Notes: generated by a model not told the origin, from the letters alone. A DNA stretch of 57,266 nucleotides from Halomonas campaniensis (GCF_014193375.1 NZ_JACHZF010000004.1:1-57266), one strand, 5' to 3'. Shown: positions 1 to 8,100, numbered from the stretch's first letter. Numbers and translations: made by a program.

Positions 1-122
1 CGGCCGGTCACGTCTGCCGTGGTCAGCAGCATCATGCCGAAGAGGGTGGCACCGGCCACCCCCTCCAGCGTCAGCTGCAGGACCCGGCCGACACGTGGCC
101 AGAGGAGTGCTGAGGTCGGCAT
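1..122 (-). CDS. TRAP transporter small permease (DctQ-like), 5' fragment
   Basis: The reverse strand holds an open frame that starts with ATG at 122 and runs off the left edge, about 40 codons long. An AGGAG ribosome-binding site lies about 10 bases upstream. The peptide begins MPTSALLWPRVGRVLQ and continues into a hydrophobic helix with the segment MMLLTTADVTGR. This looks like the first membrane helix of DctQ/YiaM-type TRAP small permeases, where an Asp-Val-x-Gly-Arg-like turn follows helix 1. TRAP small permeases pair with a large DctM permease and a periplasmic binding protein for sodium-driven uptake of organic acids. The rest of the gene and any DctM partner would lie outside the window. 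An orphan binding protein sits 17 kb away. The call rests on a short peptide. Confidence 0.5.
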   Translation of the reverse strand, partial: MPTSALLWPRVGRVLQLTLEGVAGATLFGMMLLTTADVTG

Positions 123-201
123 GGCTCTGGTTGGCTCCTGGTCGTCACGGGTGATTGTTATGGTCGCCACCTTGCCGGCTGACAGTCTCCTGTGCAACTA
201 G

Positions 202-236
202 TTTGCGACATGGGGCACCTAGACTTAGGTCGCAAA
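202..236. promoter_or_regulatory. Nested inverted repeat between divergent transcription units
   Basis: The perfect 8-bp arms TTTGCGAC (202-209) and GTCGCAAA (229-236) enclose a second, smaller dyad, ACCTA-GACT-TAGGT. The site lies in the 327-bp gap between the TRAP permease gene (leftward) and the MBL/mha/hmg operon (rightward). It could be a regulator-binding site. Apart from this and the promoter at 315-344, nothing else was seen in the gap. Confidence 0.35.
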
Positions 237-314
237 ATCCAGGAAAAACGTTGATATGAGGCAGAATCTTGCCGTCCCTCGGCAATGGGCTCGACGAAGA
301 ATCACCCGACAGGC

Positions 315-344
315 TGGACATCTAGTTTCAAAAGCAACTATGCT
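315..344 (+). promoter_or_regulatory. Predicted sigma-70 promoter of the homogentisate operon, with a near-palindrome in its spacer
   Basis: TGGACA (315-320) and TATGCT (339-344) are separated by 18 bp and would start transcription about 100 bases before the MBL-fold gene. The spacer is filled by TAGTTTCAAAAGCAACTA (323-340). This matches 16 of 18 positions of a palindrome at 16903-16920. A protein bound here would block RNA polymerase, so repression is the simplest reading (inference). Confidence 0.45.
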
Positions 345-449
345 CGCCCCACCAGGCTCGACCAGACAGGCTCGTCCAGACAAGCATCTCATCCTGACAA
401 CAGAAGCGCGTCGCCAGCGCGCGACGACCCCGACGACTCCGGAGGAACC

Positions 450-1418
450 ATGAGCAAGAAGTTCGCGTCCCACGCCGATACCGAAGAGAAGCAGGTCAGC
501 TTCACCAAGCTGGCCGAGGGCCTCTATGCCTACACCGCCGAGGGCGACCCCAACACCGGCATCGTGATCGGCGATGACAGCGTGATGGTGATCGACACCC
601 AGGCCACCCCGATCATGGCCCAGGACGTGATCCGCCGGATCCGCGAGGTCACCGACCTGCCGATCAAGCACGTGGTGCTGACCCACTACCACGCCGTACG
701 CGTGCTGGGGGCCTCCGCCTACGACGCCGAGAACATCATCGCCAGCCAGCACACCTACGACCTGATCGTCGAGCGCGGCCAGCAGGACTATGAGTCCGAG
801 GTCGGCCGCTTCCCGCGCCTGTTCCAGGGCGTCGACTCCGTGCCCGGCCTGACCTGGCCGAACATCGTCTTCCAGAAGGAGCTGACGGTGTTCATGGGCA
901 AGCGCGAGGTGCGCATCATCCACCTGGGACGCGGCCACACCAAGGGCGACACCATCGTCTGGCTGCCCGAGGAGAAGGTGATGTTCTCCGGCGACCTGGT
1001 GGAGTACGGCGCCACCCCCTACACCGGCGACGCCTACCACGAGTACTGGCCCGCCACCCTGGATCGCCTGCAGGCCATGGCCCCAGAGAAGCTGGTGCCG
1101 GGCCGCGGCGACGCCCTGCAGACCCCCGAGCAGTGCCAAGAGGCCATCCAGGGCACCCGCGACTTCCTCGCCGACATGTACGAGAGCGTCAAGGCGGGCA
1201 AGGCCGCCGGCAAGTCCCTCTCCGAGTGCTACGCCGAGACCTACGCCCTGCTCAAGCCAAAGTACGGCCACTGGGTGATCTTCGACCACTGCGTGCCCTT
1301 CGACATCACCCGCTGCTACGACGAGGCGGGCGGCGAGTACCCGGATCCGCGCATCTGGACCGCCGAGCGCGACACCGCCATGTGGCACTCGCTGCAGGAA
1401 GTGGTCGAGAACCAGTAA
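450..1418 (+). CDS. MBL-fold metallohydrolase-like protein with altered metal motif
   Basis: The product is 322 residues. ATG at 450 is chosen because GGAGGAA sits directly upstream; longer in-frame versions lack such a site. The fold is metallo-beta-lactamase: an N-terminal strand region (GIVIGDDSVMVIDTQ), the metal-motif region at residues 79-84, a later H163 in GRGHTKGD, and D182 in FSGDLV. The usual HxHxDH reads HYHAVR here, so the Asp and His that normally hold the second metal are Val and Arg. The protein therefore binds one metal, uses other ligands, or is not a conventional hydrolase. It is the first gene of the aromatic operon and is followed by the hydroxylase gene after 151 bp. The reaction is unknown; a thioesterase or lactonase-like step on an aromatic intermediate is possible. 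Confidence 0.8.
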   Translation: MSKKFASHADTEEKQVSFTKLAEGLYAYTAEGDPNTGIVIGDDSVMVIDTQATPIMAQDVIRRIREVTDLPIKHVVLTHYHAVRVLGASAYDAENIIASQHTYDLIVERGQQDYESEVGRFPRLFQGVDSVPGLTWPNIVFQKELTVFMGKREVRIIHLGRGHTKGDTIVWLPEEKVMFSGDLVEYGATPYTGDAYHEYWPATLDRLQAMAPEKLVPGRGDALQTPEQCQEAIQGTRDFLADMYESVKAGKAAGKSLSECYAETYALLKPKYGHWVIFDHCVPFDITRCYDEAGGEYPDPRIWTAERDTAMWHSLQEVVENQ

Positions 1419-1449
1419 CGCTCTGCATTCCCAACGTTCGAGACGCGCG

Positions 1450-1554
1450 GCGCCGGGGACAGGCCTGAAGAGGGTCCGATTCCAGGAAAGGAATCGGTAG
1501 CGCCCAGGGAGGGGTTCACAGCGCCCTCGCACAGGCCTGTCGCCGGAAACAGCC
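1450..1554. repeat. Dispersed intergenic repeat, copy 1
   Basis: About 105 bp, beginning gcgccggggacagg and ending ggcctgtcgccggaaacagcc without its first base. Its ends are imperfect inverted repeats, and inside is a hairpin with arms GATTCC and GGAATC. A second copy of nearly equal length is at 40981-41086. The copy fills the gap between the MBL-fold gene and the hydroxylase gene, inside an apparent operon, ending 15 bases before the hydroxylase start codon. It may act on RNA folding or termination, or be a REP-like element. Confidence 0.65.
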
Positions 1555-1569
1555 GCGGTCGGAGGAACC

Positions 1570-3300
1570 ATGCCAACAACCTACAACAATCCCGTCTATC
1601 CCTACCGACGCCCCCCCGAGCTCGACAGCGACGAGGTTCGCCACTGCCCGGTGGTGATCGTCGGCGCCGGCCCCTCGGGTCTCGCCGCGGCCATCGACCT
1701 GGCCCAGCAGGGCATCGAGAGCGTGGTACTGGACGACAACAACACCGTCAGCGTGGGGTCTCGTGCCATCTGCTTCGCCAAGCGCACCCTGGAGATCCTC
1801 GACCGTCTCGGCTGCGCCCAGCCCATGCTCGACAAGGGCGTGACCTGGCAGCACGGCCGGGTCTTCTTCCAGGAGCGCGAGGTCTACGACTTCAACCTGC
1901 TGCCGGAGGCGGGCCACCGCGCCCCGGCCTTCATCAACCTGCAGCAGTACTACTTCGAGGAGTACCTGGTCGACCGCGCCGAGGCGCTGGCCGAACGGAT
2001 CGACCTGCGCTGGCTGCACAAGGTGGTCGAGGTCGAGGCCCGGCCCGAGCAGACCGCGATCACCGTTACCACCCAGGACGGCGACTACCGCCTGACCTGC
2101 GACTACCTGCTGGTGGCCGATGGCGCCAACAGCAGGATCCGCGACATGCTGGGGCTGGAGAGCCGTGGCCAGGTGTTCCAGGACCGCTTCCTGATCGCCG
2201 ACGTGATCATGAAGGCCGACTTCCCCACCGAGCGCTGGTTCTGGTTCGACCCGCCCTTCCACCCCAACCAGTCGGTGCTGCTGCACCGCCAGCCGGACAA
2301 CGTCTGGCGCATCGACTTCCAGCTGGGCTGGGACGCCGACCCGGAGGAGGAGAAGAAGGAGGAGAACATCCGTCCCCGGGTGCAGGCGATGCTCGGCGAG
2401 GAGGTGGAGTTCGACCTCGAGTGGGCCAGCGTCTACACCTTCCGCTGCCGCAAGATGGACGACTTCATCCACCACCGGGTGGTGTTCATGGGCGACGCCG
2501 CCCATCAGGTCTCGCCCTTCGGCGCCCGGGGGGCCAACGGCGCCCTGCAGAGCACCGAGAACCTGGCCTGGAAGCTGGCGCGGATCCTCAAGGGCCAGGC
2601 CCCCGAGGCGCTGCTGGCCACCTACAACACCGAGCGCCAGCTCGGCGCGGCGGAGAACATCCTCAACTCCACCCGCGCCACCGACTTCATCACGCCCAAG
2701 AGCCGCGTCAGCCGGCTGTTCCGCGACGTGACCCTGGAGCTGGCCGAGCACTACCCCTTCGCCCGGCGCCTGGTCAACAGCGGCCGCCTCTCCCTGCCCT
2801 GTCGCTATGACGGCTCGCCCCTCAACGGTCCCGACGCCGAGGGCTTCCCCGCCGAGCTGCGCCCCGGCAGCCCGGCCAAGGACGCCCCCGTGCGCCTGGG
2901 CGGCAAGGAGGCCTGGCTGCTCAACCGGTTCGGCAACCGCTTCGTGCTGCTGCTCGACGGCCGCGTCGACACCGCCCGCGCCGAGGCCCTCGCCGCGGAG
3001 CTGGGCGAGCTGCTGGCCCGCCAGGACGACCTCGACCTGGTGATCGTCGGCCCGGCGCCGGACGCCCTCGGCGCCCTGCCGCGCACCACCCTGGTGGAGG
3101 ACACCCAGGGGCTGGTCGGCGAGCGCTATGGCCTCACCGCCGGCGGCGGCTACCTGCTGCGCCCCGACCAGCACGTCGCCGCCCGCTGGCGTGAGCTGTC
3201 CGCCAGCGCCGTCGACGACGCCCTGGCGCGCGCCCTGGGCGCCCACCTCGACACGACCACCGACGCCGCTACCCAGGGAGGCCGCCATGCCACGGCTTGA
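1570..3300 (+). CDS. mhaA: FAD-dependent aromatic hydroxylase, MhaA-like (3-hydroxyphenylacetate 6-hydroxylase type)
   Basis: The product is 576 residues, in the PheA/MhpA class of class A flavoprotein monooxygenases. The FAD dinucleotide motif is VIVGAGPSGL near residue 30. A GD motif (VVFMGDAAHQVSPFGARG) near residue 305 contacts the FAD ribityl chain. The C-terminal ~170 residues form the thioredoxin-like tail of this family. The next gene encodes a small protein of the kind that couples activity in the Pseudomonas putida MhaA/MhaB enzyme, which makes homogentisate from 3-hydroxyphenylacetate, and hmgA follows. That context makes homogentisate the likely product. GGAGGAA precedes the ATG. 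MhpA-type hydroxylation of another phenolic acid remains possible. Substrate assignment is inference; the enzyme class is clear. Confidence 0.8.
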   Translation: MPTTYNNPVYPYRRPPELDSDEVRHCPVVIVGAGPSGLAAAIDLAQQGIESVVLDDNNTVSVGSRAICFAKRTLEILDRLGCAQPMLDKGVTWQHGRVFFQEREVYDFNLLPEAGHRAPAFINLQQYYFEEYLVDRAEALAERIDLRWLHKVVEVEARPEQTAITVTTQDGDYRLTCDYLLVADGANSRIRDMLGLESRGQVFQDRFLIADVIMKADFPTERWFWFDPPFHPNQSVLLHRQPDNVWRIDFQLGWDADPEEEKKEENIRPRVQAMLGEEVEFDLEWASVYTFRCRKMDDFIHHRVVFMGDAAHQVSPFGARGANGALQSTENLAWKLARILKGQAPEALLATYNTERQLGAAENILNSTRATDFITPKSRVSRLFRDVTLELAEHYPFARRLVNSGRLSLPCRYDGSPLNGPDAEGFPAELRPGSPAKDAPVRLGGKEAWLLNRFGNRFVLLLDGRVDTARAEALAAELGELLARQDDLDLVIVGPAPDALGALPRTTLVEDTQGLVGERYGLTAGGGYLLRPDQHVAARWRELSASAVDDALARALGAHLDTTTDAATQGGRHATA

Positions 3301-3505
3301 GCTGAATCCGAACTTCACCGACCCGGATGCCTTCTACGCCGCGCTGACCGAGGCGCACCGCGAGCGCAGCGAGGCCGAAAGCGAACGCATCAACGCCCGG
3401 CTGATCCTGCTGCTGGCCAACCATGTCGGCGACCAGGGGGTGCTCGAGGAGGCCCTGACCATCGCCGCCCAGGCCGCCGGGCCTGCCCAACAACAACCGC
3501 GCTGA
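3287..3505 (+). CDS. mhaB: Small DUF2783 protein, MhaB-like hydroxylase coupling subunit
   Basis: The product is 72 residues, starting at ATG 3287 behind GGGAGG and overlapping the end of the hydroxylase gene by 14 bases, which suggests coupled translation. It has the family's features: a start LNPNFTDPDAFYAALTEAH, a helix with NARLILLLANHVGD, and a C-terminal Ala-rich helix. Such proteins regularly follow MhaA-type flavoproteins. In P. putida the small partner is required for productive hydroxylation of 3-hydroxyphenylacetate. A second family member occurs at 13490-13693, again next to a flavoprotein. The partnership is supported by position; the exact role here is inferred. Confidence 0.75.
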   Translation: MPRLELNPNFTDPDAFYAALTEAHRERSEAESERINARLILLLANHVGDQGVLEEALTIAAQAAGPAQQQPR

Positions 3506-3520
3506 ACAGAGGAGATTCCC

Positions 3521-4831
3521 ATGACCACCGATACACTCCAGTACCAGAGCGGCTTCCGTAACCACTTCGCCACCGAGGCGCTGCCCGGCGCCCTGCCGGA
3601 GGGTCAGAACTCGCCGCAGCGCTGCGCCTACGGCCTCTATGCCGAGCAGTACACCGGCTCGGCCTTCACCGCACCGCGCCACCAGAACCTGCGCAGCTGG
3701 TTCTACCGCATCCGCCCCTCGGTCCTGCAGAGCGCCTACCGCCCGCTGCCGGACAAGCCGGTGGCCACCGCCCCGCTGGCCCGGCCGGCCGCCGACCCCA
3801 ACCAGATGCGCTGGGACCCGGTGCCGGTGCCCACCGAGCCCACCGATTTCGTCGACGGCCTGCTGACCATCGCGGTCAACGGCGATGCCGGGGCCCAGGC
3901 CGGGGTGGGGGTGCACGTCTACGCGTTCAACCGGGACATGACCGAGCGCTTCTTCTACAGCGCCGACGGCGAGCTCTTGATCGTGCCCCAGCTGGGCACC
4001 CTGCGGCTGCGCACCGAGTTCGGCGAACTCGCGGTCGCCAACGGCGAGATCGCCGTGATCCCCCGCGGCATCAAGTTCCAGGTGCGCCTGGGCGAGGGCG
4101 CCGACGCCGCCCGCGGCTATGTCTGCGAGAACTACGGCAGCCCCCTGGAGCTGCCGGGCCTGGGCCCCATCGGCGCCAACGGCCTGGCCAACCCCCGCGA
4201 CTTCCAGAGCCCGGTGGCGGCCTACGAGGACCTGCAGGGCGACTTCACCCTGGTGGCCAAGTTCTCCGGCCGCTTCTGGGAGACCCGGCTCGGTCACTCG
4301 CCGCTGGACGTGGTGGCCTGGCACGGCAACGTCGCGCCCTACAAGTACGACCTGGCCCACTTCAACACCATCAACACCGTGAGCTTCGACCACCCCGACC
4401 CGTCGATCTTCACCGTGCTGACCTCGGCCTCCGACACCCCGGGGATGGCCAACCTCGACTTCGTGATCTTCCCGCCGCGCTGGATGGTGGCCGAGAACAC
4501 CTTCCGCCCGCCCTACTTCCATCGCAACCTGATGAGCGAGTTCATGGGCCTGATCCACGGCGAGTACGACGCCAAGGCGGAGGGCTTCCTGCCCGGCGGC
4601 GCCAGCCTGCACAACTGCATGTCGCCCCACGGCCCGGATGCCGATACCTTCGAGAAGGCCTCGAATGCCGAGCTGACCCCGCAGTACCAGGGCGCCACCA
4701 TGGCCTTCATGTTCGAGAGCCGCTACGTCTACCATCCCACCGAGGCGGCGCTGGACGCCGACTTCCGCCAGCGTGACTACGTGGACGTCTGGTCGACCCT
4801 GCGTTCGCATTTCGATCCGAACCAGCCTTGA
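3521..4831 (+). CDS. hmgA: Homogentisate 1,2-dioxygenase
   Basis: The product is 436 residues, the normal length. This cytosolic non-heme iron enzyme opens the ring of homogentisate to 4-maleylacetoacetate. The iron ligands are visible as H334 (PPYFHRN), E340 (MSEFMG) and H370 (SPHGPD), equivalent to the human His335, Glu341 and His371. The conserved opening [19 protein letters not shown] is also present. GAGGAGA lies just before the start, 15 bases after the DUF2783 gene. It is the central step of the operon and accepts the hydroxylase product or homogentisate from tyrosine. No 4-hydroxyphenylpyruvate dioxygenase gene is in the window, so tyrosine entry would need a gene elsewhere. Confidence 0.97.
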   Translation: MTTDTLQYQSGFRNHFATEALPGALPEGQNSPQRCAYGLYAEQYTGSAFTAPRHQNLRSWFYRIRPSVLQSAYRPLPDKPVATAPLARPAADPNQMRWDPVPVPTEPTDFVDGLLTIAVNGDAGAQAGVGVHVYAFNRDMTERFFYSADGELLIVPQLGTLRLRTEFGELAVANGEIAVIPRGIKFQVRLGEGADAARGYVCENYGSPLELPGLGPIGANGLANPRDFQSPVAAYEDLQGDFTLVAKFSGRFWETRLGHSPLDVVAWHGNVAPYKYDLAHFNTINTVSFDHPDPSIFTVLTSASDTPGMANLDFVIFPPRWMVAENTFRPPYFHRNLMSEFMGLIHGEYDAKAEGFLPGGASLHNCMSPHGPDADTFEKASNAELTPQYQGATMAFMFESRYVYHPTEAALDADFRQRDYVDVWSTLRSHFDPNQP

Positions 4832-4933
4832 GCTCTGACACAAGGGCCCTGAGACAAGGGCCCTGACCCTTACCCTGCCCGACGAGGCCTCGAAGAAAAG
4901 GGCCTCGCCCCTGATGACAAGGATTGAACCACG

Positions 4934-5965
4934 ATGAAACTCGCCACCCTGAAGCTCGAGACGAAAGAGCACGGACGCGACGGAGAGCTGATCCTGGTCT
5001 CCCGGGACCTCTCCCGCGGCGTCTCCGCCACCGATATCGCCCCCACCCTGCAGCAGGCCATCGAGGCCTGGGATGCCCTGGCCCCGAAGCTGGAAGCCCG
5101 CTACGCCGAGCTCAACGACGGCCGCGCCGAGGGCGCCTTCGACCTGGACCAGGGCCAGCTGCACTCGCCGCTGCCGCGCAGCTACCACTGGGCCGACGGC
5201 TCCGCCTACCTGAACCACGTCAAGCTGGTGCGCCAGGCGCGCAACGCCGAGATGCCCGAGACCTTCTGGACCGACCCGCTGATGTACCAGGGCGGCGGCG
5301 ACCGGTTCCTCGCTCCCACCGAGGAGATCGAGGCGGTCAGCGAGGAGCACGGCATCGACTTCGAGGGCGAGATCGCCGTGATCACCGACGACGTGCCCAT
5401 GGCGGTGACGCCCGAGCAGGCGGCCGGCCACATCAAGCTGGTGATGCTGGTCAATGACGTCAGCCTGCGCGGCCTGATCCCCGGCGAGCTGGCCAAGGGC
5501 TTCGGCTTCTTCCAGGCCAAGCCCGCCTCCGCCTTCTCGCCCATCGCCGTCACCCCGGACGAGCTGGGCGACGCCTGGCAGGGCGGCCGCGTCCACCTGC
5601 CGCTGACCGTGCACTTAAACGGCGAGAAGTTCGGCGAGCCCGAGGCCGGCCCCGACATGATCTTCGGCTTCCCCGAGCTCATCGCCCACGCGGCGAAGAC
5701 GCGGTATCTCGGCGCCGGCGCCATCGTCGGCTCGGGCACCGTCTCCAACCCGGACGCCGATGGCGGCCCCGGCAAGCCGATCAGCGAGGGCGGCGTGGGC
5801 TACAGCTGCCTGGCCGAGGTGCGCATGGTGGAGCAGATCCTGCACGGCCAGGTGAAGACCCCCTTCATGCGCTTCGGCGACCGGGTGCGCATCGAGATGT
5901 TCGACCGCGAGGGCCGGAGCATCTTCGGCGCCATCGACCAGCAGGTGGTGAAGTACCAGCCCTGA
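4934..5965 (+). CDS. fahA: Fumarylacetoacetate hydrolase
   Basis: The product is 343 residues and belongs to the FAH family. It cleaves 4-fumarylacetoacetate to fumarate and acetoacetate, the last step of homogentisate catabolism. Metal-binding acidic clusters are seen in DFEGEIAVI and VNDVSLRG, and the late SGTVSNPD segment is typical. It starts with ATG behind AAGGA. The 102-bp gap after hmgA holds a 13-bp direct repeat (ACAAGGGCCCTGA at 4840 and 4854) and a short GAGGCC/GGCCTC dyad but no convincing promoter, so cotranscription is likely. It precedes the isomerase although the isomerase acts first; this order is common. Confidence 0.93.
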   Translation: MKLATLKLETKEHGRDGELILVSRDLSRGVSATDIAPTLQQAIEAWDALAPKLEARYAELNDGRAEGAFDLDQGQLHSPLPRSYHWADGSAYLNHVKLVRQARNAEMPETFWTDPLMYQGGGDRFLAPTEEIEAVSEEHGIDFEGEIAVITDDVPMAVTPEQAAGHIKLVMLVNDVSLRGLIPGELAKGFGFFQAKPASAFSPIAVTPDELGDAWQGGRVHLPLTVHLNGEKFGEPEAGPDMIFGFPELIAHAAKTRYLGAGAIVGSGTVSNPDADGGPGKPISEGGVGYSCLAEVRMVEQILHGQVKTPFMRFGDRVRIEMFDREGRSIFGAIDQQVVKYQP

Positions 5966-5991
5966 GGCATCAAGCCAAGCAAGGAGGCCGC

Positions 5992-6636
5992 ATGACCACG
6001 CTTTACGGCTATTTCCGCTCCTCGGCCGCCTACCGGGTGCGCATCGCCCTGAACCTCAAGGGCCTGGCCCATGACCAGGCCCCGGTCAACCTGGTCAAGG
6101 GGGAGCAGCGCGGCGAGGCCAACCTCGCCCGCCACCCCCAGGGGCTGGTGCCCAGCCTGGTGACCGACGACGGCCTGGTGCTCACCCAGTCGCTGGCGAT
6201 CTGCGAGTACCTGGACGAGGTGCATCCCGAGCCGGCCCTGCTGCCGGCAGACCCCGCCGGCCGCGCCCGGGTGCGCGCCCTGGCCCAGCTGGTGGCCTGC
6301 GAGATCCACCCGCTCAACAACCTGCGGGTGCTCAAGTACCTGGTGGGCGAGCTGGGGGCGGACGAGGTGACCAAGCTGGCCTGGTACCGCCACTGGGTCG
6401 CCGAGGGCTTCCAGGCCCTGGAGGCGATGCTGTCCCGGGAGGCCGGCAGCGGTGACTTCTGCCACGGCGACACCCCCACCCTGGCGGATCTCTGCCTGGT
6501 GCCCCAGGTGTTCAACGCCGAACGCTTCGAGTGCGACCTCTCGGCCTATCCGCGGATCCGGCGCATCACCACCAACTGCCGGGCCCTGGACGCCTTCGCC
6601 CGGGCCGCGCCGGGGGCGCAACCCGACGCCGGCTGA
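5992..6636 (+). CDS. maiA: Maleylacetoacetate isomerase (zeta-class GST fold)
   Basis: The product is 214 residues: an N-terminal thioredoxin-like domain and a C-terminal helical GST domain. It converts 4-maleylacetoacetate to 4-fumarylacetoacetate with glutathione. The zeta-class motif is present as FRSSAAYRVRIALNLKG near the N-terminus; the cysteine of the eukaryotic SSCSWRVR form is replaced, as in many bacterial homologs. The gene follows fahA by 26 bp with AAGGAGG before the ATG, and is the last gene of the operon. A perfect 10-bp hairpin follows. gshB, which makes the cofactor, is elsewhere in the window. Confidence 0.93.
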   Translation: MTTLYGYFRSSAAYRVRIALNLKGLAHDQAPVNLVKGEQRGEANLARHPQGLVPSLVTDDGLVLTQSLAICEYLDEVHPEPALLPADPAGRARVRALAQLVACEIHPLNNLRVLKYLVGELGADEVTKLAWYRHWVAEGFQALEAMLSREAGSGDFCHGDTPTLADLCLVPQVFNAERFECDLSAYPRIRRITTNCRALDAFARAAPGAQPDAG

Positions 6637-6660
6637 TCTAGAATAAGCAGGCTAATGAAG

Positions 6661-6690
6661 CGGGCGCCTCTCCACCCGGGGAGGCGCCCG
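6661..6690 (+). terminator. Hairpin after maiA
   Basis: A perfect 10-bp stem (CGGGCGCCTC with GAGGCGCCCG) lies 24 bases after the maiA stop. No T-run follows, so it may be a weak or Rho-assisted terminator or an RNA-stabilising 3' hairpin. Confidence 0.5.
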
Positions 6691-6749
6691 CCGCGCGTTC
6701 CCGAGCCTTTCAACGACCCGAGAGGCCCCCACAGCAGAAGGAACTTCGG

Positions 6750-7967
6750 GTGCTGAAGCTGACCTCCCCCGCCACGGTGGTGACCCTGGCCGCACTGACC
6801 GCGCTGGGCCCCCTGGCCACCGACATGTACCTGCCCGCCATGCCGGCCATGGCCGAGGCGCTGGGCACCGGCCCCGATAGGGTGCAGCTGACCCTCAGCC
6901 TCTACATGGCCGGCTTCGCCCTGGCCCAGCTGCTCTGCGGCCCGGTCTCGGACCGCTTCGGCCGCCGCCCGGTGATGATCGCCGGGATTGCCCTGTTCCT
7001 CGCCGCCAGCCTGCTCTGCGCCCTGGCGCCGAGCATCGAGTGGCTGCTGGTCGGCCGCTTCCTGCAGGCCTTCGGCGGCGCCGCCGGCCCGGTGCTAGGG
7101 CGCGCCGCGGTGCGCGACATCCACGGCCCCCTGGAGGCCGGACGCATCCTCTCCTACATGGCCAGCACCATGGCGCTGGCCCCGGCCCTGGCCCCGGTGG
7201 TGGGGGCGGGACTGCTGCTGTTCTTCGGCTGGGAGTCGGTGTTCGTGGTGCTGGCGCTCTATGCCGCGGTGATGCTCGCCGTGCTGGTGCTGGTGCTGCC
7301 GGAACCGCTGCCGCGGGCGCGCCGCCAGTCGATCGCCCCCCGGGCGATACTGGCCAACTTCCGGCTGCTGCTGGGCCAGCGCGCCTTCGTCGGCTATACG
7401 CTGGTCAACGCCGCGGCCTTCTCGGGGCTCTTCGCCTACCTCTCGGGCTCGTCGTTCGTGCTGATCGAGTACCTGGGCGTGGCACCGACCCTCTACGGCG
7501 CCCTCTTCACCCTGATCGTGGCGGGCTTCTTCGCCGGCACCCTGGTCAGCGGCCGCTACAGCCACCGCCTGGGCCGCGACCGGCTGATCACCCGCGGCAC
7601 CCTGCTCTGTGCCGTCGGGGGCACGACGATGGCCAGCCTGGCCACCCTCGGCGTGCACGCCCCCTGGGCGGTGGTAGGCCCGCACATGGTGTTCATGCTG
7701 GGGGTGGGCATCCTGATGCCCCAGACCATGGCCGGCGCCCTGGCCCCCAACCCCCAGTGCGCCGGCGCGGCCTCGTCGCTGTTCGGCTTCCTGCAGATGA
7801 CCATCGCCGCCGTGGTGGGCGGCCTGGTGGGCCAGTTCCACGACGGCAGCACGCGCACCCTGGCCCTGACCATCGGCCTGATGGGGCTGCTGTCGCTGGC
7901 CAGCCACCTGCTGCTGGTGCGCCGCCGCGCCGAGTCGGCCAAGCGCTGCCCGGCCGGCGAGGGCTGA
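6750..7967 (+). CDS. Bcr/CflA-family drug-resistance MFS exporter
   Basis: The product is 405 residues with 12 predicted membrane helices. The opening motif LGPLATDMYLPAMPAMAEAL and the MFS signature DRFGRRPV between helices 2 and 3 are typical of the Bcr/CflA subfamily (14-type drug:H+ antiporters). The start is GTG at 6750 behind AGAAGGAAC; no good upstream ATG exists. It may export a toxic aromatic or antibiotic, but nothing in the sequence shows the substrate. It is separated from the homogentisate operon by a hairpin and converges on the next gene, sharing the hairpin at 8052-8082. Confidence 0.88.
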   Translation: MLKLTSPATVVTLAALTALGPLATDMYLPAMPAMAEALGTGPDRVQLTLSLYMAGFALAQLLCGPVSDRFGRRPVMIAGIALFLAASLLCALAPSIEWLLVGRFLQAFGGAAGPVLGRAAVRDIHGPLEAGRILSYMASTMALAPALAPVVGAGLLLFFGWESVFVVLALYAAVMLAVLVLVLPEPLPRARRQSIAPRAILANFRLLLGQRAFVGYTLVNAAAFSGLFAYLSGSSFVLIEYLGVAPTLYGALFTLIVAGFFAGTLVSGRYSHRLGRDRLITRGTLLCAVGGTTMASLATLGVHAPWAVVGPHMVFMLGVGILMPQTMAGALAPNPQCAGAASSLFGFLQMTIAAVVGGLVGQFHDGSTRTLALTIGLMGLLSLASHLLLVRRRAESAKRCPAGEG

Positions 7968-8051
7968 GGGCGAAGGGATAAGGGCAGCCACAGGGAGCGA
8001 GCCTCGCCCGGCGGGGCGGCGCCGACAGGCCTCAATGCACAAGGCCACCAT

Positions 8052-8082
8052 GCAGAAGGCCACGCACTGCGTGGCCTTCTGC
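8052..8082. terminator. Bidirectional hairpin between convergent genes
   Basis: A perfect 14-bp stem (arm GCAGAAGGCCACGC) with a 3-base loop sits between the ends of the exporter gene and the oxidoreductase gene. It has no strong T-run on either side. Its position suggests that it ends both transcripts. Confidence 0.65.
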
Positions 8083-8100
8083 GTACTTGGCTCGATGCGG

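Noticed and set aside
19..201. 60-codon forward frame at the left edge
   Set aside because: Arg/Ser/Pro-rich with no family features; the opposite strand has a better start, a ribosome site and a membrane helix typical of DctQ.
4840..4866. Tandem ACAAGGGCCCTGA repeat between hmgA and fahA as a mobile or regulatory element
   Set aside because: Only two 13-bp copies one base apart; most simply a local duplication with no promoter features.
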